From Planctomycetes bacterium GWF2_50_10 (lineage in GTDB: Bacteria; Planctomycetota; Phycisphaerae; Sedimentisphaerales; GWF2-50-10): DNA of 23,635 nt. The translations under genes were made by a program, and so were the position numbers. The notes beneath the pieces were generated by a model that was given only the letters and a program-made list of their open reading frames with translations, searched no databases and had not been told where the DNA came from. Position 1 is the first letter of the stretch, and every line of letters starts with the position of its first letter. The stretch lies in assembly GCA_001824635.1 (NCBI GenBank), contig MHYB01000063.1, positions 10,668-34,302 of the forward strand, read 5' to 3'. Below, piece after piece: positions 15,157 to 23,239 of the stretch.

Positions 15157-15467
15157 GACGACGAAATGAAATTAGAATACTGAATTTTAAAAACACACTA
15201 TAATGTGGGACCCAATTTTGTTTTAATGGGCTTCTTAAGCTTATGTCAAACTTGCCACTGGTTCATAGCTTTCTTTACGCAACTGCTCTAAAAGACCTTT
15301 GCTGACTCTATACTTGGCAATTAATGGCAATGCCGTGATCGATATGAGCGGACCAACAATAATTTTACCGCGGTCTGTCATAGTTCGGAAAGATGCGCGT
15401 CCTTGAACCCAAATGGAGCAATCAACGGCTCGCGTTCAAAATTGAAACAGCATTGGTAATATGCATT
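15157..15467. other. 311-base gap between convergent genes, with a coding remnant
   Basis: The stretch separates the plus-strand M14 gene from the minus-strand oxidoreductase gene. I see no strong hairpin terminator for either side and no RNA gene. The only structured content is the short minus-strand frame at 15241-15381, listed separately. Composition becomes distinctly more AT-rich from here to the end of the window. Confidence 0.6.
15241..15381 (-). pseudogene. Short 46-codon frame, possible C-terminal remnant of a lost gene
   Basis: The frame starts at an ATG and reads MTDRGKIIVGPLISITALP, then LIAKYRVSKGLLEQLRKES, before a TAA. Reading further upstream it stays open through VDCSIWVQGRASFRT to a TGA near 15437. 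The pattern, a short hydrophobic stretch followed by a basic amphipathic helix, resembles the end of a transporter or other membrane protein, but I cannot name a family. No ribosome site fits the ATG well. It lies directly after the oxidoreductase gene on the same strand. A chance frame is possible. Confidence 0.3.
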
Positions 15468-16610
15468 TTACTTTTCTTCAAAAAATTTCCTGGCAACATC
15501 AAAATTGAGAGGCAATTTGATTTCGCTGCCCAGGCAGGCTGACATTTGTGCAGCCCAGCCGATCTGTGCAATAACAGATGAATTCATAAAACTGAGCGGG
15601 GACATGGTTGCAGACTTTATGCATTCAATGAAATGCCCGACGCACGCACCCGTCTGATGTTCGACGACATTGCCGCTGTCCGGCGTGGTAGTATCATCCG
15701 GCCAGGCAAGTTTGTAAAGCCCATCCTGCCTGCATTTTTCCTTATTCAGGGGCCAAATCCATTTGCTATCCGTAGACTTTTTTGACCAATATTTGACTTT
15801 CCATTGATGCTCGATCTGCGAATCGAATGTAAATGCCCCCTCAGTTCCGTAAATATTGTGGTAGGCATCATAGCCGTTGCCGTTATCGATATTCCCGAAG
15901 CAGAAGCCGGTTGCACCATTATCGAAGCCAATCATAATATTCCAGATCGGGTCAGCTTCAAAACCGCGCACCTTCGCAGCCAGGCTTTTGGCAAATACTG
16001 AAATTGGCTTGGCCTGGCTTTCCATAGCATAGACCATTACCGAAATTGAATGATTTATTCCCATCCCTATGGCATCGCCCATAATTGATTTGTTCAACTT
16101 CCAGGCCTTGTCGCCGGCAATGTTGACCGGATGGCGATAATTGATTTGTATCTGGGTAATGTCCCCGAATTCACGGGCAGCGATCATTTCGCGAAGATGC
16201 TGCTCCATGGAATCGAAATAAAGAATGTAATCGACAAACGTGATCAGATTCGGGTTGGCCTTTTCAAGCTCGATCTGCTGAAGAAAATCGTCGAATGTCG
16301 TCGCACAGGGTTTTTCGCTGAAAACATGCTTTCCTGCTTTCATCGCGGCAATTGACTGCGGGCCATGGAAACTGTTCGGGCTTACCAGCCAGACTGCGTC
16401 AATTTGCGGATTGTTTACGATCTGGTCATATTCAGAGACCAGCAGCGATTCAGAAAGGCCAAGGTTCTTAAGTACTTCGGCTCCTCGTTGCTTATTCGGC
16501 TCAAGCAGTGCCAGTATTTGAATATCATTACGTTCGGTTAGCCGTTTAAGCTGAACGGAACCCATCCAGCCAGCACCGACAAAACCGATTCCTATCTTAT
16601 CCTTTTTCAT
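15468..16610 (-). CDS. Gfo/Idh/MocA family NAD(P)-dependent oxidoreductase
   Basis: A 380-residue cytosolic dehydrogenase of normal family length. The N-terminal Rossmann fold shows GFVGAGWMG (9-17) and the conserved EKP at 99-101 (in VFSEKPCATTFDDF). The second, beta-sheet domain follows, with H187 in GMGINHSIS at the position of the usual catalytic His. Family members oxidise or reduce sugars, inositols and sugar acids. The substrate is not evident, but the neighbouring aminotransferase and amidohydrolase suggest a sugar, cyclitol or amino-sugar pathway. GAGG lies 11 bases ahead of the ATG, overlapping the stop of a remnant frame at 16624, so this gene was probably once coupled to a now deleted upstream gene. 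A gap of 199 bases separates it from the aminotransferase gene. Confidence 0.92.
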   Translation of the reverse strand: MKKDKIGIGFVGAGWMGSVQLKRLTERNDIQILALLEPNKQRGAEVLKNLGLSESLLVSEYDQIVNNPQIDAVWLVSPNSFHGPQSIAAMKAGKHVFSEKPCATTFDDFLQQIELEKANPNLITFVDYILYFDSMEQHLREMIAAREFGDITQIQINYRHPVNIAGDKAWKLNKSIMGDAIGMGINHSISVMVYAMESQAKPISVFAKSLAAKVRGFEADPIWNIMIGFDNGATGFCFGNIDNGNGYDAYHNIYGTEGAFTFDSQIEHQWKVKYWSKKSTDSKWIWPLNKEKCRQDGLYKLAWPDDTTTPDSGNVVEHQTGACVGHFIECIKSATMSPLSFMNSSVIAQIGWAAQMSACLGSEIKLPLNFDVARKFFEEK

Positions 16611-16623
16611 GCTGCACTAAACC

Positions 16624-16760
16624 TCATTTCATTTTTACAATTCCGTGCTCTGCGGCGGATTTTATCGAAGCAAACGCAACAGCGTTGCCAATATCTTCAG
16701 GGCACATGCAAGCACCCTAGGTGTCTTAAACCTTGCACTGTATTGCTCTGCCAAAACCTT
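16624..16760 (-). pseudogene. Remnant of a Gfo/Idh-type oxidoreductase C-terminus
   Basis: A 27-codon frame (16707-16624) reads MCPEDIGNAVAFASIKSA and then AEHGIVKMK before TGA. The 'ED...A.AFA.IKSA..G..V' pattern looks like the last helix and strand of Gfo/Idh/MocA dehydrogenases. Just upstream, in a neighbouring frame (16760-16704), VLAEQYSARFKTPRVLAC could be the preceding residues joined by a frameshift. Both pieces are bounded by stop codons, so no full gene remains. The remnant lies directly before an intact Gfo/Idh gene. The family call is by pattern resemblance only. Confidence 0.4.
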
Positions 16761-16809
16761 GACTTAGTATCAGTTACGATCCAAAGTCATTTGAAAGAGC
16801 TCTGTACCT

Positions 16810-18048
16810 TTATTTTAGATAAGCCGCTTCAACTTTGTTTAGAGCAGTAAGAATATTATTAATCTCTGATTCGCTCCAACTTTCAAATAAATGCATAATA
16901 AAATGAGCCTCAACTACGTCACAAGTATTTTTCATTTTAAAAGAAGGATTCCTTGGGCCTTTATAATCTGAGCAGTTCCATGGGAATCCGCTCTTACCGA
17001 AAACGGCCTTATTTTGGAACCACGGGAACGTACAAGGTACATGGTTATAGTGCGGATCAACCATGACGCCTTCTGCCTGCAGTGCCTTGCAAAAAGTCTG
17101 TTTATCAACACGAATTGCATTTGAATCCAATTTCAATCGAATAAACCAGTATGAACTTTCAGTATCCGGCACCTGCCAGCCCATTGAAACAGCCTTGGAT
17201 CTCTTGAGGCCTTCCTTAATAACACCGGCCAATTTCCGCCTTTTCTCAATAATCCAGGGAAGTTTCTTAATTTGCACGCTGCCGATGCAGGCTGAAAGAT
17301 CGTTCAAATTGCAATTCAGGCCGGCGACAACATTGTTTTCAGCAGACAAATTAAACGGTTTGCCACGATCAGCAAAGCGCTTGCCCTGCCAATAAAGCTG
17401 TTCATTGCGGGTGTAAACAACACCGCCCTGCCCACCGGTACAATGGTGCTTGCCGAACATTGTTGAAAAAGCGGCAACGTCTCCGAAAGTCCCGACCATT
17501 TTACCTTTGTATTTTGCGGCGTGTGACTGGGAGCAATCCTCAACCAAATATAAATTATGCTCCCGGGCCAGAGAGACTATCGGGTCCATGTCAACGGGCT
17601 CTCCGCCTATGTGGGCAACCAGAATGGCTCGTGTACGTTCATTTATTAAAGGTCTGATTTCATCAGCACAAACATTGTAACTGCGTGGATCACTATCAGC
17701 CATAACCGGCACACAGCCGACAAATACAACCGGCGTTACGCCCCCATTATCGGTAATCGGCGGCACTATGACTTCCGACAATGCATCCAGTTGCAGAGAT
17801 CCCAAAGCACAAAACACGGCATTGGTGCCCGAATTGACGCCGTCGGCAAAGCCCCCCTGCATGAAATCAACAAAATCCTTTTCATATTGCTTTTCTGCAG
17901 GCCCGTTATATCCAAACGCCTCCCCAGATTTAATAGCATCATCAAACAGATGCATAACAGCAAGCTTTTCATCTTCGCCTATAAGATTGCGAGCAGGCAA
18001 AGGCCTTTCGAAAACTGGTTTACCGCCGTCTATTGCCAACCGTTCCAT
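16810..18048 (-). CDS. DegT/DnrJ/EryC1/StrS family PLP-dependent aminotransferase
   Basis: A 412-residue cytosolic enzyme. SGTNA (73-77) binds the cofactor phosphate, Asp171 in LVEDCSQSH pairs with the pyridine nitrogen, and K200 in MFGKHHCTGGQGG is the Schiff-base lysine, so it should be catalytically competent. The family transfers an amino group, usually from glutamate or glutamine, to keto-sugars or keto-cyclitols. A pairing with Gfo/Idh dehydrogenases that make the keto substrate is known in aminocyclitol and amino-sugar pathways and may apply here; the enzyme could also act in the reverse, catabolic direction. AGGAA precedes the ATG at 18048 at good distance. It follows the amidohydrolase gene by 40 bases on the same strand. 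Confidence 0.9.
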   Translation of the reverse strand: MERLAIDGGKPVFERPLPARNLIGEDEKLAVMHLFDDAIKSGEAFGYNGPAEKQYEKDFVDFMQGGFADGVNSGTNAVFCALGSLQLDALSEVIVPPITDNGGVTPVVFVGCVPVMADSDPRSYNVCADEIRPLINERTRAILVAHIGGEPVDMDPIVSLAREHNLYLVEDCSQSHAAKYKGKMVGTFGDVAAFSTMFGKHHCTGGQGGVVYTRNEQLYWQGKRFADRGKPFNLSAENNVVAGLNCNLNDLSACIGSVQIKKLPWIIEKRRKLAGVIKEGLKRSKAVSMGWQVPDTESSYWFIRLKLDSNAIRVDKQTFCKALQAEGVMVDPHYNHVPCTFPWFQNKAVFGKSGFPWNCSDYKGPRNPSFKMKNTCDVVEAHFIMHLFESWSESEINNILTALNKVEAAYLK

Positions 18049-18074
18049 AATTATTTTCCTGTTAAAAATAGATT

Positions 18075-18103
18075 TTAATAAAAGAAACTCAATTTGAAAA
18101 CAA
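18075..18103 (-). promoter_or_regulatory. Weak candidate internal promoter before the aminotransferase gene
   Basis: On the minus strand TTGTTT (18103-18098) and TATTAA (18080-18075) are 17 bases apart, in an AT-rich stretch overlapping the end of the amidohydrolase gene. Matches to the sigma70 consensus are partial, and AT-rich DNA yields such pairs by chance. Confidence 0.22.
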
Positions 18104-18985
18104 GTTTAAAATTCTGGATGCATTTCCAGATGTGATTTTGTTATACGCCGAAGGTGTTATTTTGCCCCGATTATGGGCATCCGTTAACCACTCGATGTGC
18201 TGCATGTCATTATCAATTGCACAATAATCCATGCCTAAAAGCAAGCGGTCCTGGAACTCATCAATAAATGACCAAGCATGCTCTGGATCTCGTGAGAGGG
18301 CATTAAGGCCGCTGCCCGCTGAAATATCAGCGTACAGATTTGGATAATCGCGCAATAACCTGATTATAGCACCGCCAGGCATGACTTTGCCTAGGGGATA
18401 TGAATTTTTATCTTCCCATTTTAAGTCGCCGCTTATTTCGCTCCAGAAAGCCTGGCTGTGGCCTATCAACTTTAAATTTGGAAATTTTTTCAGCACAAAT
18501 TCCAAATATGGTAAATTCATGAAATCCAGAACACCATAGGAGTTATTATCCGGAGTTGTCGTGTGAAAAAGAACAGGGAATCCGACAATGCTGCAGGCTT
18601 CCAATAAGGCCAATAAACTGGGATCATTCCAAAAAACACGGCATGCCATTTCGCCAAGCCCCTTACAGCCCAAATTTTTGTACTGTTGAAGTAATTTCAA
18701 AAACATATCGGCACAAATCAAGTCCGGCCTTGCCGGTAATCGTGGATCGATGTTACAGAACGGGATGAATCTGCCTGGATACTTTTCACAAATTGACAAT
18801 ACCTCACCTATGCTTTGATGTTCCGCAGGTGCTTCAGCATTATTGAGCGGCAGAATTACAGCCTTATCGACCCCTTTAGAATCCATTATGCTGATTTGCT
18901 GTTGTGCCGACAGAAATGGTTTCGTTCCGAAAAGCGAACAAATTTTCGGATCAGAATACACATGTGCATGAACATCGATTATCAT
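18089..18985 (-). CDS. Amidohydrolase-family metal-dependent hydrolase
   Basis: A 298-residue TIM-barrel hydrolase of the amidohydrolase_2 type. The N-terminal HxH (H6, H8 in MIIDVHAHV), E112 in GLGEMA, H141 in LFHTTT, H176 in LIGHSQAFW and D253 in LLLGMDYC provide the expected metal and catalytic positions. Members act as lactonases, decarboxylases or amide hydrolases; a lactonase step after a Gfo/Idh dehydrogenase would fit the neighbourhood but is inferred. I chose the ATG at 18985, one base after the stop of the preceding oxidoreductase gene, with AAGAG upstream. A TTG three codons earlier (18994) would overlap that gene by 8 bases and is less likely. The gene is probably translated together with its neighbours. 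Confidence 0.88.
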   Translation of the reverse strand: MIIDVHAHVYSDPKICSLFGTKPFLSAQQQISIMDSKGVDKAVILPLNNAEAPAEHQSIGEVLSICEKYPGRFIPFCNIDPRLPARPDLICADMFLKLLQQYKNLGCKGLGEMACRVFWNDPSLLALLEACSIVGFPVLFHTTTPDNNSYGVLDFMNLPYLEFVLKKFPNLKLIGHSQAFWSEISGDLKWEDKNSYPLGKVMPGGAIIRLLRDYPNLYADISAGSGLNALSRDPEHAWSFIDEFQDRLLLGMDYCAIDNDMQHIEWLTDAHNRGKITPSAYNKITSGNASRILNLFSN

Positions 18986-18986
18986 T

Positions 18987-19844
18987 TTAACCAACTCTTT
19001 CCGCTTTATGGCTCTTTAATGAGCGTGCCAATGCTTCGAGAATTTTTACGGGGACCAGAAGCTCTTCATGGATTTGGGGTTCTTGCCTCGTCTTAAACAT
19101 TCGCGTGAAAGTTTCGATGCCTTTCAAATATGGATTGGAATCAAAAGTTATGTTCCCACATATAGAACCTTTCTCACCGACGGCACCAATCGAGAAGCAG
19201 GAGCAACCCTCTTTTATGAAGTTTAGCGTTATTATTTTGTTATCTGAGTAAATCAGTTGCCCTGTTGCTCCATTTGGATTCCTGGAAACGAAAACCCGGT
19301 CAACATTAAAGCCAAATGCCTGGAGAGCCATTTCAACTTGATGAAGCCCATAGAAAAAAATACCTCCATATGGACTGTCAACATCGCATTGTCCATATGT
19401 TGCTCCCGCTAAAACTCGTCCAATCCTGTTCTTCTTTAAAATAAATTGCCTGAATGTTTTTTGTTTAGGAACAATACTAAAGCTGGTAACAGGTGATCCG
19501 GTCTCTTTCGCTAATCGAAGAAACTTTTCACCTTTATCAGAATTAAAGCACAAGGGCTTATCGACAAAAACAGGAATGCCCTTTTTAATAAAAGGAAGTG
19601 CCGCCTCAAGATGGTACTTCGGGTGGCGGTGATCCACGATCAAGGCGTCGACCTTACCCACCATTTCGGAAGTATCTTTGACAATATTCGGTATTTTCCC
19701 AGCTTTTGCAACAGTCTGTGCCAGTTTTTTTGTTTCACCCCACAAAAACTCCACACTGCAGTTTTTTATCTTTTTTTCAATGTTGATGGTTTTAGCGATA
19801 GCAAGTGAATGTGAATTCTCGCTTCCAATAATTCCTATTTTCAT
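18987..19844 (-). CDS. Gfo/Idh/MocA family oxidoreductase, divergent nucleotide-binding motif
   Basis: A 285-residue protein, short for the family (usually 330-400). The ATG at 19844 is chosen because AGGAG lies 5 bases before it and the protein then starts MKIGIIGSENSHS as a Rossmann beta strand; the frame extends 37 codons further but into the end of the upstream gene. The usual GxGxxG is replaced by GSENSH, a variant found in some Gfo/Idh proteins. VDALIVDHRHPKYH and FVDKPLC, where DKP replaces the usual EKP, follow at the expected places. GIFFYGLHQVEMAL carries the probable catalytic His. Whether it still binds NAD(P) is uncertain. It sits 52 bases after the DUF5107-TPR gene and directly before the amidohydrolase gene. 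Confidence 0.85.
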   Translation of the reverse strand: MKIGIIGSENSHSLAIAKTINIEKKIKNCSVEFLWGETKKLAQTVAKAGKIPNIVKDTSEMVGKVDALIVDHRHPKYHLEAALPFIKKGIPVFVDKPLCFNSDKGEKFLRLAKETGSPVTSFSIVPKQKTFRQFILKKNRIGRVLAGATYGQCDVDSPYGGIFFYGLHQVEMALQAFGFNVDRVFVSRNPNGATGQLIYSDNKIITLNFIKEGCSCFSIGAVGEKGSICGNITFDSNPYLKGIETFTRMFKTRQEPQIHEELLVPVKILEALARSLKSHKAERVG

Positions 19845-19896
19845 ATGTTCTCCTGAATCATTCAAAGTTAAGCACGCCGAAAAACGCCGGCAGATT

Positions 19897-22800
19897 TCAT
19901 ATCTCGGGTCCCTGATGGATCTTTTGTTCAGCACAGTTGGAATCAGCGGTTGCAAACAGTTGTTCGCTGTTTAGATTGAACATAAGCGGAATCAGACCTC
20001 GACTCTGACGATAGAAATTAACGCCATCCATAACCATATTCGCCTCGCTGACACGTCCGACATCTTGAAGCGCCATCGCCTGGTAGAACCTGATCTTATT
20101 TACATCTTCGCGCCACGACTCGAAATACCACACCGTGTAATTCGTGCTGACAATATTTTGTAAAATCTGGGATGCTTCGGCTGTATTTCCAAGCTCTTTG
20201 AGACATTTTGCTTTCAAATACTCGTTACGAACTAATATGGGTTCAACATACCAGACTGACGTACCAAAATTTTTGGGAAACTCTGTTGCACTCTTAAATT
20301 CATTGTAAGCCTCTAGATATTTGCCCTTGTCAAAGAGAGTTTTTCCCAATTTAACTTTTGTAGCGGTGTAAATTCCCTTACCTAAGCCTTCCCATTCACA
20401 AAGAGAAACCTGGCTTGCAAATTCGTTATATTTTTGCGGGTCGCCTGTTTCGGCCAGCAGATCCAGGACGGGTCCGACAACATCCATCATCGGCGAGGTC
20501 CGTTTAAATTCCTCCGGAATGGACATGATGGTCTTCCGGCGTTTTGCAGCTTCTTTCGTAACTTCGTATAGGGATACCAGCTCCAGGTAAAGATTGGGGT
20601 CGTTATCCAAAGCGATTGCTTTTTTATAATACATTTCGGCTGCGTTGGTATTGTTGCAATGTTTCCAATTCAATGCAGCGAGATTTCTGAACAGTACGCT
20701 GAATTTGAGGCCCTTCTGCTGAGCTTTCTCAAACATCATAACAGATTCATCATATCGTTTTTTGCTCATCAGGTACGTGCCGAGATAATATTCAAACGCG
20801 CCACTTCCCTTGATCGAAGCGATAGAATCCCACAGAATGCGCTCCAGTTCCGGCCTGTTGGCAAATACATAATACTGGGCCGTATCTGCTTTCTTGTAAT
20901 CAGAAACAGCTTCATCGACTTTATTCTGCAGTTTACGAGCATATCCCCGGACCAAAAAGAGGAATGGGCTTACATATTGTCTTTGATATTTCCTGGGGCA
21001 CTTCTCCAAATTATAATGAATCGGCAGCCGGCAAAGTTTCAGTCCTGACTTGATTGCGATCGAAGTCAGCTCTTCAGCTTCTGCATACAAGCCAATAGCA
21101 ATATAATCCAGAGCGGCTTCTATAAACCTGAATGAGTCATAATATAATTCTGAGACAAGAGCGTTTACATTTTTCAAGCTTTGTGAATTGCCAAGGAAGA
21201 ATTGTTCAGTATGGATTAATATATCATCCACACCGGCAATCTTCAGAGCCTGGATTTCTTTAACTGAATCTGCTTTTCGACCAAGTTTCCTGAGAACTGC
21301 CGATTTTAGAGCACGGAGTTTAGGGTTAAGTTGGGCGTGCTCGATTGCGGAATCGAGGTGTTTTAAAGCCTTGTTGTACAATCCCAGCCGACCAAACGAC
21401 TCGGCAGCGAGCACATTGCCATTTAGCACCTGGCCGTACATACCCGCAGAAGTTGACGCCAAATCATTGCTGTCGTTTATTTTGCCATCCAGAAAATATG
21501 CGTACCCCAGCAGATACCTTGCGAAACCATCCCATTTGTTATAATCGAGTGCTTTCTGCAAAAGCTTTGTCGCTTCAGAAGTGTTTCCATTATTAAGATA
21601 GATTGTTGCTAAATTCCGCAAAGGTTCAGGATTTAAGGCGTCACGTTCTATGGACTTCTTGTAAAACGACGCGGCTTTTTCGACATTACCACACATATCC
21701 TGAAAAGCGCCATTGAGGTACAGAGAATAACTACTTCGAATATCGTGAACAGGTTCTTCACGGATTTCAGAACGCATTTTATATTCACCACGTCCTTTTA
21801 GTGACGCCTCTTCGAGGACAGCACCTGTTTCGGTAATGAATTGAATCAGTAATTCATCCGCTGACGTCTTTTGTAATTCGATTTTTTTTGAAAACAATTC
21901 CCGAGTTGCAAGCCTGATTGGAAATTCCGCAAGTTGGCGATTGCCCGACAGCACTCTTGCCTTAAGCTTATTAACCGGGGCACAAGCGCATATGTTTAAC
22001 GATACTTTATTATTACGCAATTCTTCCAAAGCCACTGCGAAGTTGTCGGTTGCCTGTATGAAATTGCCAATATTGCTGACAGGATACCATACCTCGTCCC
22101 AATGTATCAATTCCTGGGGCATCAAAAATTCAAAATGCTCCTGATTCACAGGCCTGCCACTTTGAGTTTCACCATATTTGCCCAGGCCCTCACTGAGAAA
22201 AGCTACACGCTGTTGCTGAGCTTTTGTTTGACCCCAGGTCCACAATTTTTTGCCAGGTACCTGATGCCGGTCGGCATGATGTACAATTCCGAAATCGCGA
22301 GAGCGGTCATAGTAGCCGAAGAAATCGTCTTTTGCTTCGAGATAGTACAGACCTAATATTTCATGATCGTTTTTATATTGAGACCAATCGTTTCCCAGGT
22401 AATTTGGCCAGGTGAAAACATTGCTTCCGCCGTGCTCTGAAGCCATTTTTTCAGGGTAAATAAATTTAAAATCATCTGAAAGCGGGGCTGATGCATTGCA
22501 CCAGTAACGATATCTTCCAGGCAGGTGGCTGCGGTTATAAAACATCACATGCTGCAGCAGGCGTGCTTCGTTGGGACGTAAAGTAAATGATATCTGCCAC
22601 TGCGTCCTGTAAACCATCTCAAGTTCGCTGATTCTGACAGTCGCGCTACCGTCTTCATGCTCAAATGTGGTAACCTTGCGCGGCATGCAGTTGGTTATAG
22701 AATGAGCATTTGGATAATTCAGTTCCATTCCTGCTGCAATGTATGCGCCGCCACAACCTGCCATGTAAGATTTGAACGAATTATTGTGAAGGAACATTTC

Positions 22801-23070
22801 CTGTTGCGCTGTTTTGTCATAAGCCGACCAGATTCGTCCGCCAAGTTCGGGGGCAAACGCCACCCGCAGAAACTCATTTTCTATTACAATAAGGTCAACT
22901 TGACACAATCGCTTGTCTCTGAGATGGTAATTATGTAACGGATAAGGATAGATTGATTTTGTTTCATTATTGCTGCCCAGGAGTTCGGTTATTGGATTAG
23001 GATTATCATAACCAAATCCACACATTGTAATCGGTTCAGATTCCTTGTAGATTCGAACTTTGCTGGACAT
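19897..23070 (-). CDS. DUF5107 domain and tetratricopeptide-repeat protein
   Basis: A 1057-residue protein without a signal peptide, so probably cytosolic. Residues about 40-345 match the pattern of the DUF5107 domain, a beta-sandwich related to galactose mutarotase-like folds: ELGGRIWSAYDK (75-86), NYPNAHSIT (118-126) and HHADRHQVPGKKLWTWG (264-280). From about 446 to the end are many TPR-type helix pairs, for example NPEPLRNLATIYLNNGNTSE and PKLRALKSAVLRKLGR. Such proteins are common in planctomycete and Bacteroidetes carbohydrate loci, where a sugar-binding or carbohydrate-active role is suspected; no reaction is established from this sequence. A perfect -10 box and a palindrome lie just upstream, with AAAGGG 4 bases before the ATG at 23070. 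It heads the group of oxidoreductase, hydrolase and aminotransferase genes and probably serves the same substrate. Confidence 0.88.
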   Translation of the reverse strand: MSSKVRIYKESEPITMCGFGYDNPNPITELLGSNNETKSIYPYPLHNYHLRDKRLCQVDLIVIENEFLRVAFAPELGGRIWSAYDKTAQQEMFLHNNSFKSYMAGCGGAYIAAGMELNYPNAHSITNCMPRKVTTFEHEDGSATVRISELEMVYRTQWQISFTLRPNEARLLQHVMFYNRSHLPGRYRYWCNASAPLSDDFKFIYPEKMASEHGGSNVFTWPNYLGNDWSQYKNDHEILGLYYLEAKDDFFGYYDRSRDFGIVHHADRHQVPGKKLWTWGQTKAQQQRVAFLSEGLGKYGETQSGRPVNQEHFEFLMPQELIHWDEVWYPVSNIGNFIQATDNFAVALEELRNNKVSLNICACAPVNKLKARVLSGNRQLAEFPIRLATRELFSKKIELQKTSADELLIQFITETGAVLEEASLKGRGEYKMRSEIREEPVHDIRSSYSLYLNGAFQDMCGNVEKAASFYKKSIERDALNPEPLRNLATIYLNNGNTSEATKLLQKALDYNKWDGFARYLLGYAYFLDGKINDSNDLASTSAGMYGQVLNGNVLAAESFGRLGLYNKALKHLDSAIEHAQLNPKLRALKSAVLRKLGRKADSVKEIQALKIAGVDDILIHTEQFFLGNSQSLKNVNALVSELYYDSFRFIEAALDYIAIGLYAEAEELTSIAIKSGLKLCRLPIHYNLEKCPRKYQRQYVSPFLFLVRGYARKLQNKVDEAVSDYKKADTAQYYVFANRPELERILWDSIASIKGSGAFEYYLGTYLMSKKRYDESVMMFEKAQQKGLKFSVLFRNLAALNWKHCNNTNAAEMYYKKAIALDNDPNLYLELVSLYEVTKEAAKRRKTIMSIPEEFKRTSPMMDVVGPVLDLLAETGDPQKYNEFASQVSLCEWEGLGKGIYTATKVKLGKTLFDKGKYLEAYNEFKSATEFPKNFGTSVWYVEPILVRNEYLKAKCLKELGNTAEASQILQNIVSTNYTVWYFESWREDVNKIRFYQAMALQDVGRVSEANMVMDGVNFYRQSRGLIPLMFNLNSEQLFATADSNCAEQKIHQGPEI

Positions 23071-23084
23071 ACGACCCTTTAATG

Positions 23085-23099
23085 AATGTATACATTATA
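23085..23099 (-). promoter_or_regulatory. -10 box overlapped by a 12-bp palindrome before the DUF5107-TPR gene
   Basis: On the minus strand a perfect TATAAT (23099-23094) lies 23 bases before the start codon. Its last three bases are the first bases of the perfect palindrome AATGTATACATT (23085-23096). The -35 region is AT-rich (TTAATT at 16 bases) and poor. The TGTATACA core is similar to operators of GntR-family regulators, so a repressor that blocks polymerase at the -10 box is plausible for a catabolic cluster. No regulator gene is in the window. Confidence 0.5.
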
Positions 23100-23239
23100 T
23101 CCCATATTGAGTTTTAATTAAAATTAAATTTACGGCCAGAAAACCTCGCGCCTCGATCGTCAACAACACGACTTACCGCCATATCCATTGCTGGCTGTTT
23201 TAAATTCAGCATTTTTCTTTGTGCGGCGGAAGTAATCTA

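Noticed and set aside
15205..15230. CCCA...TGGG around a T-rich stretch as a terminator
   Set aside because: Only four base pairs form before mismatches, and no clean U-tract follows the stem.
19845..19955. Longer start for the second Gfo/Idh protein, adding 37 residues
   Set aside because: The added part overlaps the end of the DUF5107-TPR gene, precedes the Rossmann strand and lacks a ribosome site, whereas the ATG at 19844 has AGGAG at ideal spacing.
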